Shown: in pieces, positions 43,982-53,167 of the stretch
How positions within the stretch are numbered: the first letter of the stretch is position 1
Layout of the letters: each line of letters starts with the position of its first letter
Source of the DNA: Methylobacterium sp. BTF04
GTDB lineage: Bacteria; Pseudomonadota; Alphaproteobacteria; Rhizobiales; Beijerinckiaceae
Assembly (NCBI RefSeq): GCF_010692745.1
Contig: NZ_JAAHTB010000004.1
Span: 62,001 to 126,000, forward strand
Length of the DNA: 64,000 nucleotides
Reading direction: 5' to 3'
Program-made: the position numbers and the translations under genes
Notes under the pieces: model-generated
Database searches by the model: none
What the model was told of the DNA's origin: nothing
Seen by the model: only the letters and a program-made list of their open reading frames with translations

Positions 43982-46159
43982 TCACATCCGCGCGGTGATC
44001 GACGCCAGGATCGAGAGCGGGGCGCCGGGGGCGTTGTTGAACTGGTTGTAGGGCTGCTCGATGTAGCGCGCGTTGGTGAGGTTGCGCAGGTTCACGGCGA
44101 AGCGATAGCGCGCGTCGATGTCGTAGAACACCGTCGCGTCGAAGCGCGCGTAGCCCGCCACCGTGTAGCTGTTGTTGAGGTCGCCGGTGCGGCGCCCGAC
44201 CAGGACCACGCCGCCGCCGAAGCCCCAGCCGCGGAACTCGCCGCCCTGGACCTGGTAGGTCGACCACAGGCTGCCGCTGAAGCTCGGCACGCCCACCAGC
44301 CGGTTGCCCACCGTGAAGGTCGTGTCCTTGGTGATCCGCGCGTCGAGATAGCCGGCGCTGGCGATCATCTTCCAGCCGGGCAGGATCTCGCCGGCCAGAT
44401 CCGTTTCGACTCCGTCCGCCCGCTGCTCGCCGGTGACGACGGAGAAGCCGGTATTGGCCGGATCGGAGGCGGCGACGTTGGCGCGGGTGATCGAGAACGC
44501 CGCCCCGCTCAGGGTGAGCTTCTCGGGGATCAGATCGAGACGCGCGCCGACCTCGTATTGCACGCCCGTCTCGGGTGCCGGGTTGACGGCGCCGAGGATG
44601 TTGGCGGTCTGCGGCTTGAACGAGTTCGCGTAGCTCGCATAGAGCGTCAGCGGCTCGATCGGCCGGTAGATCAGGCCGATCCGCGGGGTCGCCCCGAACA
44701 GATCCTGCTCCGGCGGGATCGTGCGTGAGGCCGGCAGGCGGTTGAAGTAGAACTGCGTGCCGAAATCGAAGCGGGCGCCGACCACGAGTTGCAGGCCGAG
44801 GCCGAGGTCGATCTGGTCCTGCAGGTAGACGCCGTGCAACTCGTTCTTCTGCTTGAGGTCGCCCTGCAGGGAGAGCGCGCCCGGGATCGCCCCGAACATC
44901 GGGTTGAGGAAGCTCACCGAGCCGATGAGGCCTTGCGTGGTGTAGGAGTGCCGGTAGCCGTTGGTGTATTCGTAGCCGAGCAGCGCCGTGTGCTGGACGC
45001 CGAAGAGGCCGAACTTGGCCACGATCTCGCTCTGCGAATCCACCGCCGCGTAGGTCGAATCCGTCGCGGTATCGCGGCGCTGAACCAGGGTCCCGGCGGC
45101 GTTGACGCCGGTGGCCCGCACCACGAACTGGTCGAACGCGCCCCACTGGACGTTCAGTACCTGCCGCAGGGTGATGTTGGCGTTGACGTCGTGCTCGATG
45201 CGCAGGGTCGTGAAGTTCGACGTGGCGTTGTAGCGCGCGAAGGGCTCGCCGTAATAACGCGAGAGGTTGTCGAGCGGCACCCGGCCGTTCCGCGCGATCA
45301 GTCCCTCGTCGTACTGGCTGTCCTGGCGGGTGAATTCGCCGAGGAAAGAAATCCGCGTGTCGGGGGTCGGCACGTAGGTGAAGGCCGGGGCGACGAAGAA
45401 CCGTGAATTGTCGCGGCCACCGTAATTGCGGAAGGTCGGATCGGTCTGGGCCGCGAAGCTGAGGCGGCCGGCGAGCCCGTCGATGCTCGGGATCGCGCTC
45501 GACACCGAACCCTGAACGCGCCGGAAGCCGAAGCTGCCGCCCTGGAGCGTCGCATCGCCCGACGGGATCAGGGTGGGCTGGCGGGTGACGATGTTGATGA
45601 GGCCGCCGGGATCGCCGCGCCCGAACAGGACCGAGGCCGGCCCCTTCAGCACCTCGACGCGCTCCACGTCGGCGAGGTCGCGGGTGGTGGTGAAGAAGTT
45701 GCTGGACTGGTTCAGGAGCACGCCATCGACGGCACCCGTCTGGGTGTTGAAGCCACGGATGTTGTAGGTCTCGGTCCGCCCCTGGAGGGTGCCGGCCGCC
45801 TGCACGTTGCTGACGTTGGTGAGCGCATCCGCGAGGCGGATGTCCTGCTGATCGACGAGAACCTCCCGCGGCATGACCTGAACCGATTGCGGCGCATCCC
45901 GCAGGGCCGTGTCGGTTCGCGTCCCCGTGCCCGAGCGCGTGGCACGGTAGCCGACCACCGGACCGTTCGCGCGCTCGACCCCGAGGCCGGTTCCCGCGAC
46001 GCTCAGTTCATCGAGGGCGACGGTGCCGCTCCCGGACACCTCCGGCTGTGCGGCGACGGGGAGCGGTGCCAGGCCGCTCAAACCGCCGAGGAGGGAGACC
46101 GAGACGCCGCCGAGAAAATGTCTGGCGGCGGACGATCTCGTCTTGCAACGCAAAGTCAT
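43982..46159 (-). CDS. TonB-dependent siderophore receptor
   Basis: A 725-residue outer-membrane receptor. The signal peptide ends near AAQPEVSG. The plug domain has DAPQSVQVMPREVLVDQQD, NIRGFNTQTGAVDGVLLNQS and VERVEVLKGPASVLFGRGDP then GGLINIVTRQP, diagnostic of the ferrichrome-type (TIGR01783) group. The 22-strand barrel ends with an aromatic-poor ILASITARM. It imports Fe(III)-siderophores with TonB-ExbBD. No N-terminal FecA-type signalling domain, so it is probably not a transducer. The start ATG 46159 lies only 2 bp from an Irr/ICE-like palindrome, leaving no room for a ribosome site; a slightly internal start cannot be excluded. No siderophore genes adjacent. Confidence 0.9.
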   Translation of the reverse strand: MTLRCKTRSSAARHFLGGVSVSLLGGLSGLAPLPVAAQPEVSGSGTVALDELSVAGTGLGVERANGPVVGYRATRSGTGTRTDTALRDAPQSVQVMPREVLVDQQDIRLADALTNVSNVQAAGTLQGRTETYNIRGFNTQTGAVDGVLLNQSSNFFTTTRDLADVERVEVLKGPASVLFGRGDPGGLINIVTRQPTLIPSGDATLQGGSFGFRRVQGSVSSAIPSIDGLAGRLSFAAQTDPTFRNYGGRDNSRFFVAPAFTYVPTPDTRISFLGEFTRQDSQYDEGLIARNGRVPLDNLSRYYGEPFARYNATSNFTTLRIEHDVNANITLRQVLNVQWGAFDQFVVRATGVNAAGTLVQRRDTATDSTYAAVDSQSEIVAKFGLFGVQHTALLGYEYTNGYRHSYTTQGLIGSVSFLNPMFGAIPGALSLQGDLKQKNELHGVYLQDQIDLGLGLQLVVGARFDFGTQFYFNRLPASRTIPPEQDLFGATPRIGLIYRPIEPLTLYASYANSFKPQTANILGAVNPAPETGVQYEVGARLDLIPEKLTLSGAAFSITRANVAASDPANTGFSVVTGEQRADGVETDLAGEILPGWKMIASAGYLDARITKDTTFTVGNRLVGVPSFSGSLWSTYQVQGGEFRGWGFGGGVVLVGRRTGDLNNSYTVAGYARFDATVFYDIDARYRFAVNLRNLTNARYIEQPYNQFNNAPGAPLSILASITARM

Positions 46160-46161
46160 GA

Positions 46162-46178
46162 TTTAGAAGCATTCTCAT
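46162..46178 (-). promoter_or_regulatory. Irr/ICE-like iron-responsive palindrome
   Basis: The sequence TTTAGAA-GCA-TTCTCAT matches the rhizobial iron-control element half-sites TTTAGAA...TTCTAAA with two differences. It sits immediately upstream of the TonB receptor start. Iron/haem-dependent control by Irr (or another Fur-family protein) is inferred. Confidence 0.45.
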
Positions 46179-46440
46179 ATAGCAGCCGCCCTGAAGCAGC
46201 CTATGAGATGCGCTACCCGATGGATGGCGACGCTTACAATGCAAGATCAGCAAAAAATGTGGCATAGATCCGCTGTCGCCTGTCGATGTCACGGACATGC
46301 AACATCTTATATTTGTAACAGTTATAAGATGGGAAAAATCCCGCAGTAAAATACCGGGTAGAATGATAGAACGCGGCGCGCTGTGGTCGGAGTCGATCCG
46401 ACGACCGCGTCGTCCTCCGTCTCACGGATCGGAATCCAAA

Positions 46441-46474
46441 AGGCCCCCCCGGAAACGGGGGCCGGGGGGGGCCT
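46441..46474 (-). terminator. Terminator hairpin after the formamidase-family gene
   Basis: AGGCCCCCCC at 46441-46450 pairs with GGGGGGGCCT at 46465-46474. It lies 16 nt past the stop of the minus-strand enzyme gene; on that strand the stem is followed by TTTTGG, a short T-run. Confidence 0.65.
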
Positions 46475-46489
46475 CGTCGAGACCCGGTA

Positions 46490-47935
46490 TTACACCGCTC
46501 GCATCGGAAAGATCGCCTTCTTCACGATGGCGTGGACGCCCCAGTTGCCGTCCACCACCTGGGTGATTCCGAAATCCACCGCGATGGACATCAGCGAGAT
46601 CGCTTCGTCCTCGGTGAGCCCGTGCCCGTGCATCAGGAACTGGCGCATCTTGCGGAAGGCGTCGCGCATGGCGAGGTCGATGGAGGATTTGGCGAAGATC
46701 GCGCTCTGCGCGTCGGGGCCGAGATCGGCGAGGTAGTTCGGGTAGCTGAAGCCCGACAGCACCCATTCGTCGCCGGTCTCGATCATCGGGAAGTCGAGGG
46801 TCTCCAGGGCGGTGCCGGCCAGATCACCCTTCTTGTGCAGGATGAACTGGAAGGTCCCCGTGAGCGAACATTCGATGGCGGTGCCGCACAATTCGGAATC
46901 GCCCTGGCTCGCATGCGGATCACCCACCGAGAACAGGGCGCCGGGCACGGCCACCGGAAAGTACAGGGTCGCGCCCTTGCCGATGCGCCAATTGTCGATG
47001 TTGCCGCCGGTGTAGCTCGGGGGAATCGAGTTCACCATCTCGGCCTCCTTGGGCGCGAGGCCCATCGTGCCGAAATGCGGGCGGATGGGTACGCGAAATC
47101 CCTTGAGGACGTCGAAGTTGCGCGTGGTTTTGGTGTGGTCCACCGGCAGGCCCGGATAGTCGATGGTCGGGTGCGCGACGCCGTAGGGGTCGGTCACGCC
47201 CGGCCAGCGGAAATTGTAGACCGCCTGCGCCCAGTCGCGGCCACCGGTGGCGTCGACCTCGTAGATCGTCACCACCTCCCGCGGCCGGTCGCCGGTGATC
47301 ATGTCCTTGTAATGGTAGCCCCAATTGGCCGCCGCGTTGCTGCCGAAGGTCCGTCCGCGAAAGGCCGGGTTGGCGCAGGGGCGGGGTGCCACGTCGAGGA
47401 TGCGGACCTCCAGCACGTCGCCGGGCTCGGCGCCGCGGATCGCCACCGGGCCGGTGCAGATGTGGACGCCGAGGCCACCACCGGGACCGAACTTCGCATC
47501 TTCCGGACCGGCGCCGCGCCGGGGCACGCCCTTCTTGTCCTTTGTCCAGAGAAACACACTCTCGGCGCCGGTATCCCCCGTCACCATGCGCTCGGCATCG
47601 TCGTTGGCATGGTGGGTCAGGGTTTCGATGGTGACGTAGTCGCCGGATTCGATCTCGACCTGCGGTTTCAGGCTGCGGCTGAAATAGCCCCAATGCACCG
47701 TCTCGGCCGTGGCCGGCAGGTTGTGATGCGCCGTCTGCTTGAGCGCGCCTTTGGCGCTCGCCTGCGCGGCCGCCGGGCCGGCCAGGCTGAAGCCGCCCGC
47801 GGCAAGCGCCGCCGCGCCGCCGGTCGCAACGAAGCCGCTCTTGAGAAAGGCGCGCCGCTCGGGCGCCAGGTCGCTCAGGAATCGGCGGCGGTGTTCCGCG
47901 AAGCCGGCGCAATTCGGATCGTCCCCGCGGCACAT
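46490..47935 (-). CDS. Acetamidase/formamidase family protein, Tat-exported
   Basis: A 481-residue protein. Residues ~27-58 (RRAFLKSGFVATGGAAALAA, ending in AGPAAAQ) are a twin-arginine signal. The rest shows FmdA_AmdA family features: PATAETVHWGYFSRSLKPQV, SGDYVTIETLTHHANDDAER, GHICTGPVAI-like GVHICTGPVAIRGAEPGDVL, RPHFGTMGLAP, GDPHASQGDSELCGTAIECS and MSIAVDFGITQVVDGNWGVH. Members hydrolyse formamide/acetamide; export of this version suggests periplasmic amide use. The N-terminus before the twin arginines (MCRGDDPNCAGFAEHRRRFL) is a short Cys-containing leader. It stands alone, with a terminator. Confidence 0.85.
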   Translation of the reverse strand: MCRGDDPNCAGFAEHRRRFLSDLAPERRAFLKSGFVATGGAAALAAGGFSLAGPAAAQASAKGALKQTAHHNLPATAETVHWGYFSRSLKPQVEIESGDYVTIETLTHHANDDAERMVTGDTGAESVFLWTKDKKGVPRRGAGPEDAKFGPGGGLGVHICTGPVAIRGAEPGDVLEVRILDVAPRPCANPAFRGRTFGSNAAANWGYHYKDMITGDRPREVVTIYEVDATGGRDWAQAVYNFRWPGVTDPYGVAHPTIDYPGLPVDHTKTTRNFDVLKGFRVPIRPHFGTMGLAPKEAEMVNSIPPSYTGGNIDNWRIGKGATLYFPVAVPGALFSVGDPHASQGDSELCGTAIECSLTGTFQFILHKKGDLAGTALETLDFPMIETGDEWVLSGFSYPNYLADLGPDAQSAIFAKSSIDLAMRDAFRKMRQFLMHGHGLTEDEAISLMSIAVDFGITQVVDGNWGVHAIVKKAIFPMRAV

Positions 47936-48125
47936 GCCGTGTCTCCCTGAGGCTGTTTCTCAGGGCATCGTGTATGCAAGGCTGCGGCCATGCTTGAGCA
48001 TGCAGCGCCGCATGACGCGCCGGCTCCCGGCCCCACCGGATCGTGGGAGTCCTCGATGTGCGTGATCCGGATCGCGCGCGACCATCGCATCGCCGCAGGG
48101 CCAGCCGCGGACACCGTCCACACGG

Positions 48126-48143
48126 ACGGACAGGTCTGTCCGT
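48126..48143. promoter_or_regulatory. 18-bp inverted repeat, TetR-operator-like
   Basis: ACGGACAG-GT-CTGTCCGT: perfect 8-bp arms around GT. The GACAG..CTGTC core resembles operators of TetR/AcrR repressors. No TetR gene lies in the window. Confidence 0.5.
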
Positions 48144-48215
48144 AGCCCGGCTTTTCCGGTCGATTGGTCGAAAAACACCAGAACAATTCGTGGCATCGGA
48201 CGTTGATGGGCGCTG

Positions 48216-48237
48216 TCCCGACCGATCGGTCGGGACA
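48216..48237. promoter_or_regulatory. Perfect 22-bp palindrome, operator candidate
   Basis: Each half is GTCCCGACCGA and its exact complement, giving a 22-bp perfect palindrome centred on GATC. It sits about 130 bp upstream of the membrane-protein gene at 48368. The GACCGATCGGTC core is typical of TetR-family operators; it could instead form a cruciform or hairpin. Confidence 0.55.
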
Positions 48238-48367
48238 TGGTCCCCGGTCAGGCATCTTGGCACGACGTTTCCGCGATCTCCGGAAGCTCTGTTCGTGCGG
48301 CCTCGGACGGGCGCCCACCCCAATCCTTTGTCCGAAACACGACATCGCTCTCATCAGGAGTTCGTTC

Positions 48368-49282
48368 TTGGCCACCTCGTCCAAACCCACGTCCATCGCT
48401 GCGGCGACCCCTACCGTCGAAGCCCGCACGGTTCTGCTGAACCAGGTCTCCTGGGGCGCCATCTTCGCCGGTGCCGTCGCCGCGCTCGTGGCCCAGATGA
48501 TCCTCAACCTGATCGGGCTCGGCATCGGTCTCTCGACGCTCAATCCCACCGGCAACGACACGCCCACCGCCGCCACCCTGTCCAGCGGCGCCGGCATCTG
48601 GTTCGTCGTCTCCGGCATCGTCGCCTCGCTGCTCGGCGGCTTCCTCGCCGGCCGGCTCTCGGGCAAGCCCGCCGCTGGCACCAGCGGCTATCACGGTCTC
48701 GTCTCCTGGGCCGTGACCACCCTCGTCATCGTCTACCTGCTGACCTCGGCTGTCGGCGGTATCCTCGGCGGCGCCTTCGGCGGTCTCACCAGCGTTCTCG
48801 GCGGTGCCGGTTCGGCGGTCGGCGGGACGGTCCAGACGGCGGCGCAGGCTGCGGCACCGTCGCTGACCAAGCTCTCGAACCCCCTCGACGGGATCGAAAG
48901 CCAGGTCCGCCAAGCCAGCGGCGGCCAGGACCCGGCAGCCCTGCGTGACGCGGCCGGCCAGGCCGTGCGCGCCTACCTCTCGGGCGACGCCGCGCAGCAG
49001 GCCCAGGCCGAGCAGCGTGCCACCGATGCCCTCGCCAAGGCGCAGGGCATCTCGCCGGATCAGGCCAAGGCCCAGATCCAGGACTACCGCAAGCAGTACG
49101 AGCAGACCGTGGCCGAGGCCAAGAAGAAGGCCATCGCCGCCGCCGAGGCGACCCGCAGCGCCGCGACCCAGGGCGCCCTCTACGCCTCGCTCGCCCTGCT
49201 CCTCGGTGCTCTGGCCGCGTTCCTCGGCGGTCGCTTCGGCGCCGTCGACCCCGCGCTGGCCTACGGTGAGCGTCGCTACTGA
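48368..49282 (+). CDS. Membrane protein with long Ala/Gln-rich coiled region (PhnA-like annotation in relatives)
   Basis: 304 residues from TTG 48368, preceded by AGGAG at good spacing; the frame is open to 48164, but that stretch covers the palindrome region. Hydrophobic helices are near residues 25-55 (WGAIFAGAVAALVAQMILNL), 75-95 (GIWFVVSGIVASLLGGFLAG), 110-135 (SWAVTTLVIVYLLTSAVGG) and at the C-terminus (YASLALLLGALAAFLGGRFG). Between lies a helical Ala/Gln/Lys segment (AQAEQRATDALAKAQGISPD) that may be a coiled coil. Similar proteins in Hyphomicrobiales are called 'PhnA-like' without function. Putative operator palindromes upstream suggest stress or efflux-type control. Confidence 0.7.
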   Translation: MATSSKPTSIAAATPTVEARTVLLNQVSWGAIFAGAVAALVAQMILNLIGLGIGLSTLNPTGNDTPTAATLSSGAGIWFVVSGIVASLLGGFLAGRLSGKPAAGTSGYHGLVSWAVTTLVIVYLLTSAVGGILGGAFGGLTSVLGGAGSAVGGTVQTAAQAAAPSLTKLSNPLDGIESQVRQASGGQDPAALRDAAGQAVRAYLSGDAAQQAQAEQRATDALAKAQGISPDQAKAQIQDYRKQYEQTVAEAKKKAIAAAEATRSAATQGALYASLALLLGALAAFLGGRFGAVDPALAYGERRY

Positions 49283-49288
49283 GTGTTT

Positions 49289-49308
49289 CCCTCCCCGCAA
49301 GGGGAGGG
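49289..49308 (+). terminator. Hairpin just after the membrane-protein gene
   Basis: CCCTCCCC and GGGGAGGG with loop GCAA, 6 nt past the TGA. A stable GNRA-type loop; no T-run. Confidence 0.55.
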
Positions 49309-49337
49309 ATCGAGGCCTCACCGACCCGCCCTACGAG

Positions 49338-49367
49338 AAAGGCCCCCGGAGCGATCCGGGGGCCTTT
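49338..49367. terminator. Bidirectional Rho-independent terminator
   Basis: AAAGGCCCCCGGA and TCCGGGGGCCTTT (13-bp arms, GCGA loop) lie between convergent genes ending at 49282 and 49393. A-run before and T-run after make it function in both directions. Confidence 0.85.
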
Positions 49368-49392
49368 CTCATGGTCCGTACTGCGTGAACGG

Positions 49393-51726
49393 TCAGGCGG
49401 AGGTCGGTGCCGCGCCCGGTTCGGCGAGGGCGGTGATGGCGGCGACTTCGCTGGCCTGCGCCTCCACCACTGCGGCGGCGGTGACGTTGACGATGCCGCG
49501 GGCCGTCACCGAGGGCGACAGGATGTGGGCGGGTTTGGCCGGACCGATCAGCAGCGGGCCGACGGGGAGGGCGTCGGCCAGCACCTTGGCGAACTGGAAC
49601 GCGATGTTGGCCGCATCGAGGTTCGGCATGATCAGCACGTTGGCCGCGCCCTTGAGGTGCGAACTCGGCATCACCCGGTCGCGGATCATCTCCGAGAGGG
49701 CGGTGTCGGCCTGCATCTCGCCGTCGACCTGCAGGCTCGGCTCGCGGGCCTGGATCAGGCCGAGCGCCGAGCGCATCTTGACGGACGAACGCGAATCCGA
49801 CTGGCCGAAATCCGAATGGCTGAGCAGCGCGATCTTCGGGGTGAGACCGAAGCGGCGGACGTGCTCGGCGCAGGCGACCGCCACGTCGGCGATCTCCTCG
49901 GCGGTCGGGTCGGGCCGGACATGGGTGTCGGCGAGGAAGTACGCGCCTTCCTTCGTGACGATGAGGCTCATGGCGGCGAAGTCGAGGATGCCGGGCGCGA
50001 GGCCGATCACGTCGCGGATCACCCGCAGGCGCGTCTCGAACCGGCCCTCGAGGCCGCAGATCAGGGCATCGGCCTCGCCACGGCGCACGGCGATGGCGCC
50101 GATCACCGTGGAGTTGGTGCGCACCAGGGTGCGGGCGGCGTCGGGCGTGATCCCGCGGCGGCCGGCGGCCTCCAGGTAGGTGGCGACGTATTCGCGGTAG
50201 CGCGGATCGTCCTCGGGGTCGATCAGGTCGAAATCCACGCCCTGCCTGATCGAGAGGCCGAAGCGCTTGATCCGGGTCTCGATCACCCGCGGTCGGCCGA
50301 CCAGGATCGGCTTGGCCACACCGTCCTCGACGATGGCCTGCGCCGCGCGCAGCACGCGCTCGTCCTCGCCCTCGGCGTAGATGACGCGCTTGGGGTTCTC
50401 CTTCGCCTTGGTGAAGATCGGCTTCATGATGAAGCCGGAGCGGTGGACGAAGCGGTCGAGGCTGTCGGTATAGGCCTGGATGTTCTCGAGCGCCCGGCCG
50501 GCGACGCCGGAATCCATCGCCGCCTGCGCCACCGCGGGCGCGATCCTCAGGATCAGGCGCGGATCGAACGGGCTCGGGATCAGCGAGCGCGGGCCGAACG
50601 GCCGGGCCTCGCCACCATAGGCGCGGGCGACCACGTCGGAGGGGGTCTCGCGGGCGAGCGCCGCGATCGCCTTCACGGCGGCCTTCTTCATCTCCTCGTT
50701 GATCGAGGTGGCGCCGACATCGAGCGCGCCCCGGAAAATGTAGGGGAAACACAGGACGTTGTTGACCTGGTTGGGAAAGTCCGACCGGCCGGTACAGATC
50801 ATCGCGTCGGGGCGCTTCTCCTGCGCCAGATCGGGCATGATCTCCGGGTAGGGGTTGGCGAGCGCCATGATGAGCGGGTTCGCCGCCATCTTCTCGAGGT
50901 ATTCGGGCTTGAGCACGCCGCCGGCCGAGAGGCCGATGAACACGTCGGCGCCGGGGATGACTTCGGCGAGCGTCCGGGCTTCGGTCTCCTGCGCGTAGAT
51001 GTCTTTCCAGCGGTCCATCAGCTCGGGCCGGCCCTTGTAGACCACGCCCTTGATGTCGGTGACGGTGATGTTCTCCACCCGCGCGCCGAGGGAGACCAGC
51101 AGGTTGAGGCAGGCCAACGCCGCCGCCCCGGCGCCCGAGGTGACGATGCGGACGTCGGAGAGCTGCTTGCCGGAGAGTTCCAGCGCGTTGAGGACGGCGG
51201 CCGCCACGATGATCGCGGTGCCGTGCTGGTCGTCATGGAAGACCGGGATGGTCATCCGCGCCCGGCACTGCTCCTCGACCTCGAAGCATTCGGGGGCCTT
51301 GATGTCCTCGAGGTTGATGCCGCCGAAGGTCGGCTCCAGGGCGCAGACCACGTCGACGAGCTTGGACACGTCGTTCTGGTCGACCTCGATGTCGAACACG
51401 TCGATGCCGGCGAACTTCTTGAAGAGGACTGCCTTGCCCTCCATCACCGGCTTGGAGGCCAGGGGGCCGATATTGCCGAGGCCCAGCACCGCGGTGCCGT
51501 TGGTGAGCACGGCGACGAGGTTCTGCCGGATGGTGAGGGTGGCGGCTTCCTGCGGGTCCTCGTGGATCGCCATGCAGGCGGCGGCCACGCCCGGCGAATA
51601 GGCAAGCGCGAGGTCGCGCTGGTTGCCGAGCGGCTTGGTGGCCTGGATCTCGAGCTTTCCGGGACGCGGAAGGCGGTGGTAGACGAGCGCCCCGGACTTG
51701 AGATCGTCGGACATGTTATCGCCCAT
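49393..51726 (-). CDS. maeB: NADP-dependent malic enzyme with phosphotransacetylase-like domain (MaeB)
   Basis: A 777-residue two-domain enzyme. Residues ~1-430 are malic enzyme: [74 protein letters not shown] (metal/substrate site) and [18 protein letters not shown] (NAD(P) fold). Residues ~440-777 are the phosphate acetyltransferase-like domain ([32 protein letters not shown]), usually regulatory. It decarboxylates malate to pyruvate with NADPH. ATG 51726 has GGGAG 7 nt upstream; an internal ATG at 51714 is possible. The gene ends at a strong bidirectional terminator. Confidence 0.93.
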   Translation of the reverse strand: MGDNMSDDLKSGALVYHRLPRPGKLEIQATKPLGNQRDLALAYSPGVAAACMAIHEDPQEAATLTIRQNLVAVLTNGTAVLGLGNIGPLASKPVMEGKAVLFKKFAGIDVFDIEVDQNDVSKLVDVVCALEPTFGGINLEDIKAPECFEVEEQCRARMTIPVFHDDQHGTAIIVAAAVLNALELSGKQLSDVRIVTSGAGAAALACLNLLVSLGARVENITVTDIKGVVYKGRPELMDRWKDIYAQETEARTLAEVIPGADVFIGLSAGGVLKPEYLEKMAANPLIMALANPYPEIMPDLAQEKRPDAMICTGRSDFPNQVNNVLCFPYIFRGALDVGATSINEEMKKAAVKAIAALARETPSDVVARAYGGEARPFGPRSLIPSPFDPRLILRIAPAVAQAAMDSGVAGRALENIQAYTDSLDRFVHRSGFIMKPIFTKAKENPKRVIYAEGEDERVLRAAQAIVEDGVAKPILVGRPRVIETRIKRFGLSIRQGVDFDLIDPEDDPRYREYVATYLEAAGRRGITPDAARTLVRTNSTVIGAIAVRRGEADALICGLEGRFETRLRVIRDVIGLAPGILDFAAMSLIVTKEGAYFLADTHVRPDPTAEEIADVAVACAEHVRRFGLTPKIALLSHSDFGQSDSRSSVKMRSALGLIQAREPSLQVDGEMQADTALSEMIRDRVMPSSHLKGAANVLIMPNLDAANIAFQFAKVLADALPVGPLLIGPAKPAHILSPSVTARGIVNVTAAAVVEAQASEVAAITALAEPGAAPTSA

Positions 51727-51777
51727 GGGCCTCACTCCCTGGAAACTGCGCTGCACGCGCTCTGGAACACCTGTCCG

Positions 51778-52434
51778 GTGGAGACCGGGGTGCGTCGGTT
51801 GAAGACCCTGTTGCACCGCCTGCGGAGTGGGCGCAACCCGAACAACGAGACCCGGATCCACCTGGGGCCCCTCGCCAAAACCCATGGTTTCACCATCGGC
51901 GCCTATTCCTATGGCCGTCCGAAGGTGCGGTTTGCCGAGTCGGGGCGGATGCTGACGATCGGCCGGTTTTGTTCCATCGCCGACAAGGTCGAGATCCTGC
52001 TCGGCGGCGACCACCGGCTCGACTGGGCCTCAACCTACCCGTTCGCGGCGATGCGCGGCCTGTGGCCCGGTGCCGAGGCGCCGGCCGATTACCACGCCTC
52101 GCGCGGCGACGTGACCATCGGCTCCGACGTCTGGCTCGGGTCGGGCTGCCTGATCCTGTCCGGCGTCACCCTCGGCCACGGGGCGGTGGTGGCGGCCCAC
52201 GCGGTGGTGACCCGGGACGTGCCACCCTACGCGGTGGTCGCCGGAAATCCGGCCCGGCTGGTGCGCCACCGCTTCGATGCCGACACCGTCGCGGCCCTCG
52301 TCGAGACCGCCTGGTGGGACCTGCCGCACGCGGCCGTCACCGGGCTGGTGCCGCTGCTGCAGAGCGGGCGCACGGCCGAGCTGGTGGCGGCGGTGCGGGC
52401 CCTCCGGGCCAGCGGCGTTGCAGGCGGGCCTTGA
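51778..52434 (+). CDS. Hexapeptide-repeat O-acetyltransferase (xenobiotic/CatB-like)
   Basis: About 218 residues from GTG 51778 (another GTG at 51790 possible). Left-handed beta-helix repeats run through GRMLTIGRFCSIADKVEILL, DVTIGSDVWLGSGCLILS, GVTLGHGAVVAAHAVVTRDV and PPYAVVAGNPARLVRHRF, the characteristic end of CatB/VatD-type acetyltransferases. GGDHRLDWASTYPF contains the conserved His next to the active site. It likely O-acetylates a sugar or antibiotic-like acceptor using acetyl-CoA; housekeeping homologues are common in LPS/EPS metabolism. Divergent from maeB with a 51-bp gap. Confidence 0.82.
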   Translation: METGVRRLKTLLHRLRSGRNPNNETRIHLGPLAKTHGFTIGAYSYGRPKVRFAESGRMLTIGRFCSIADKVEILLGGDHRLDWASTYPFAAMRGLWPGAEAPADYHASRGDVTIGSDVWLGSGCLILSGVTLGHGAVVAAHAVVTRDVPPYAVVAGNPARLVRHRFDADTVAALVETAWWDLPHAAVTGLVPLLQSGRTAELVAAVRALRASGVAGGP

Positions 52435-52484
52435 ATCCCGTACCGGATTGCCGCGAAAACCTTTCCATCTCAAGGCCGAATGCG

Positions 52485-52736
52485 ATGTCCGACACGCCTC
52501 CCGACCGTCTCGCGGTGAACCCCGACAGCCCGTTCTACGACGAGAAGACCCTGGAACGCGGCATCGGCATCCGCTTCAAGGGCGTCGAGAAGACCAATGT
52601 CGAGGAATACTGCGTTAGCGAAGGCTGGGTCCGCCTCTCGGCGGGCAAGACCCTCGACCGCGCCGGCAACCCGATGACGGTGAAGCTCAAGGGCGCGGTA
52701 GAGCCGTATTTTCGCGATGAGCCGGTGGCGGGCTGA
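52485..52736 (+). CDS. DUF3297-like small protein
   Basis: An 83-residue protein (MSDTPPDRLAVNPDSPFYDE then KTLERGIGIRFKGVEKTNVE) with the invariant 'EEYCVSEGW' and 'GNPMTVKLKGAVEPYF' segments typical of the DUF3297 family, widespread in Proteobacteria. Function unknown. It follows the acetyltransferase by 50 nt on the same strand. Confidence 0.88.
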   Translation: MSDTPPDRLAVNPDSPFYDEKTLERGIGIRFKGVEKTNVEEYCVSEGWVRLSAGKTLDRAGNPMTVKLKGAVEPYFRDEPVAG

Positions 52737-52852
52737 GGCGGCTCAGATCGGCGCCCGTTCCAGCGGGACTGGCGTCGATGTCCAGTCGGGCTCGATCGCC
52801 GCGGATCGTGCCGGGGCTGAACGCCAGCCGATCGGTCGGCCCGATCTCCCGA

Positions 52853-53167
52853 TCACGACAGGCCCACTGGAGCGGCTTGCGCCTCCCGGACCCGCCGTTC
52901 GCCCGCGAAATTCCGCACCGCCACTGTCACCAGTGCCGCCACGCCCGCCTCCGTCCTGCGGTCGCGGATCACCAGGCTGGCGATCGCATCCGGGTGGTTC
53001 TTGCGCTGTTTCGGGGTGCGATCGTGGTTCGAGATCCGGAGCGCGAAGGCGCAGCCTTCCGGCTTGAGGTAGATGCTGTCGCCCCGCGTGTTGCGGGCGA
53101 CCACCGCGAAGCCCTCCGCCTCGAGCAGCGCCACCGCGTGCGCCAGGGCCTCCGGCACGGTGAGCAT
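52853..53167 (-). CDS. Hypothetical protein coupled to a GT2 gene
   Basis: 104 residues from ATG 53167, whose start overlaps the stop of the upstream glycosyltransferase gene (ATGA). MLTVPEALAHAVALLEAEGF then AVVARNTRGDSIYLKPEGCA and RISNHDRTPKQRKNHPDAIA suggest a small alpha/beta soluble protein with no recognised motif. The tail is charged. The translational coupling suggests a linked role. Confidence 0.62.
   Translation of the reverse strand: MLTVPEALAHAVALLEAEGFAVVARNTRGDSIYLKPEGCAFALRISNHDRTPKQRKNHPDAIASLVIRDRRTEAGVAALVTVAVRNFAGERRVREAQAAPVGLS

Larger units (their letters stand above)
47936..48367. promoter_or_regulatory. Divergent control region with two palindromes
   Basis: 430 bp between the formamidase-family gene and the membrane-protein gene, with no coding capacity I trust. 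It holds two inverted repeats (48126-48143 and 48216-48237) described separately, and an AGGAG ribosome site at 48356-48360 for the TTG start at 48368. Confidence 0.5.

Noticed and set aside
49525-51777. Long plus-strand frame antisense to maeB leading into the acetyltransferase
   Set aside because: Only the part after 51778 shows hexapeptide repeats; the rest is shadow of maeB.
52828-52845. Second copy of the CCGATCGG-type operator
   Set aside because: Only the central 8 bp are palindromic; flanks do not match the 22-bp element at 48216.
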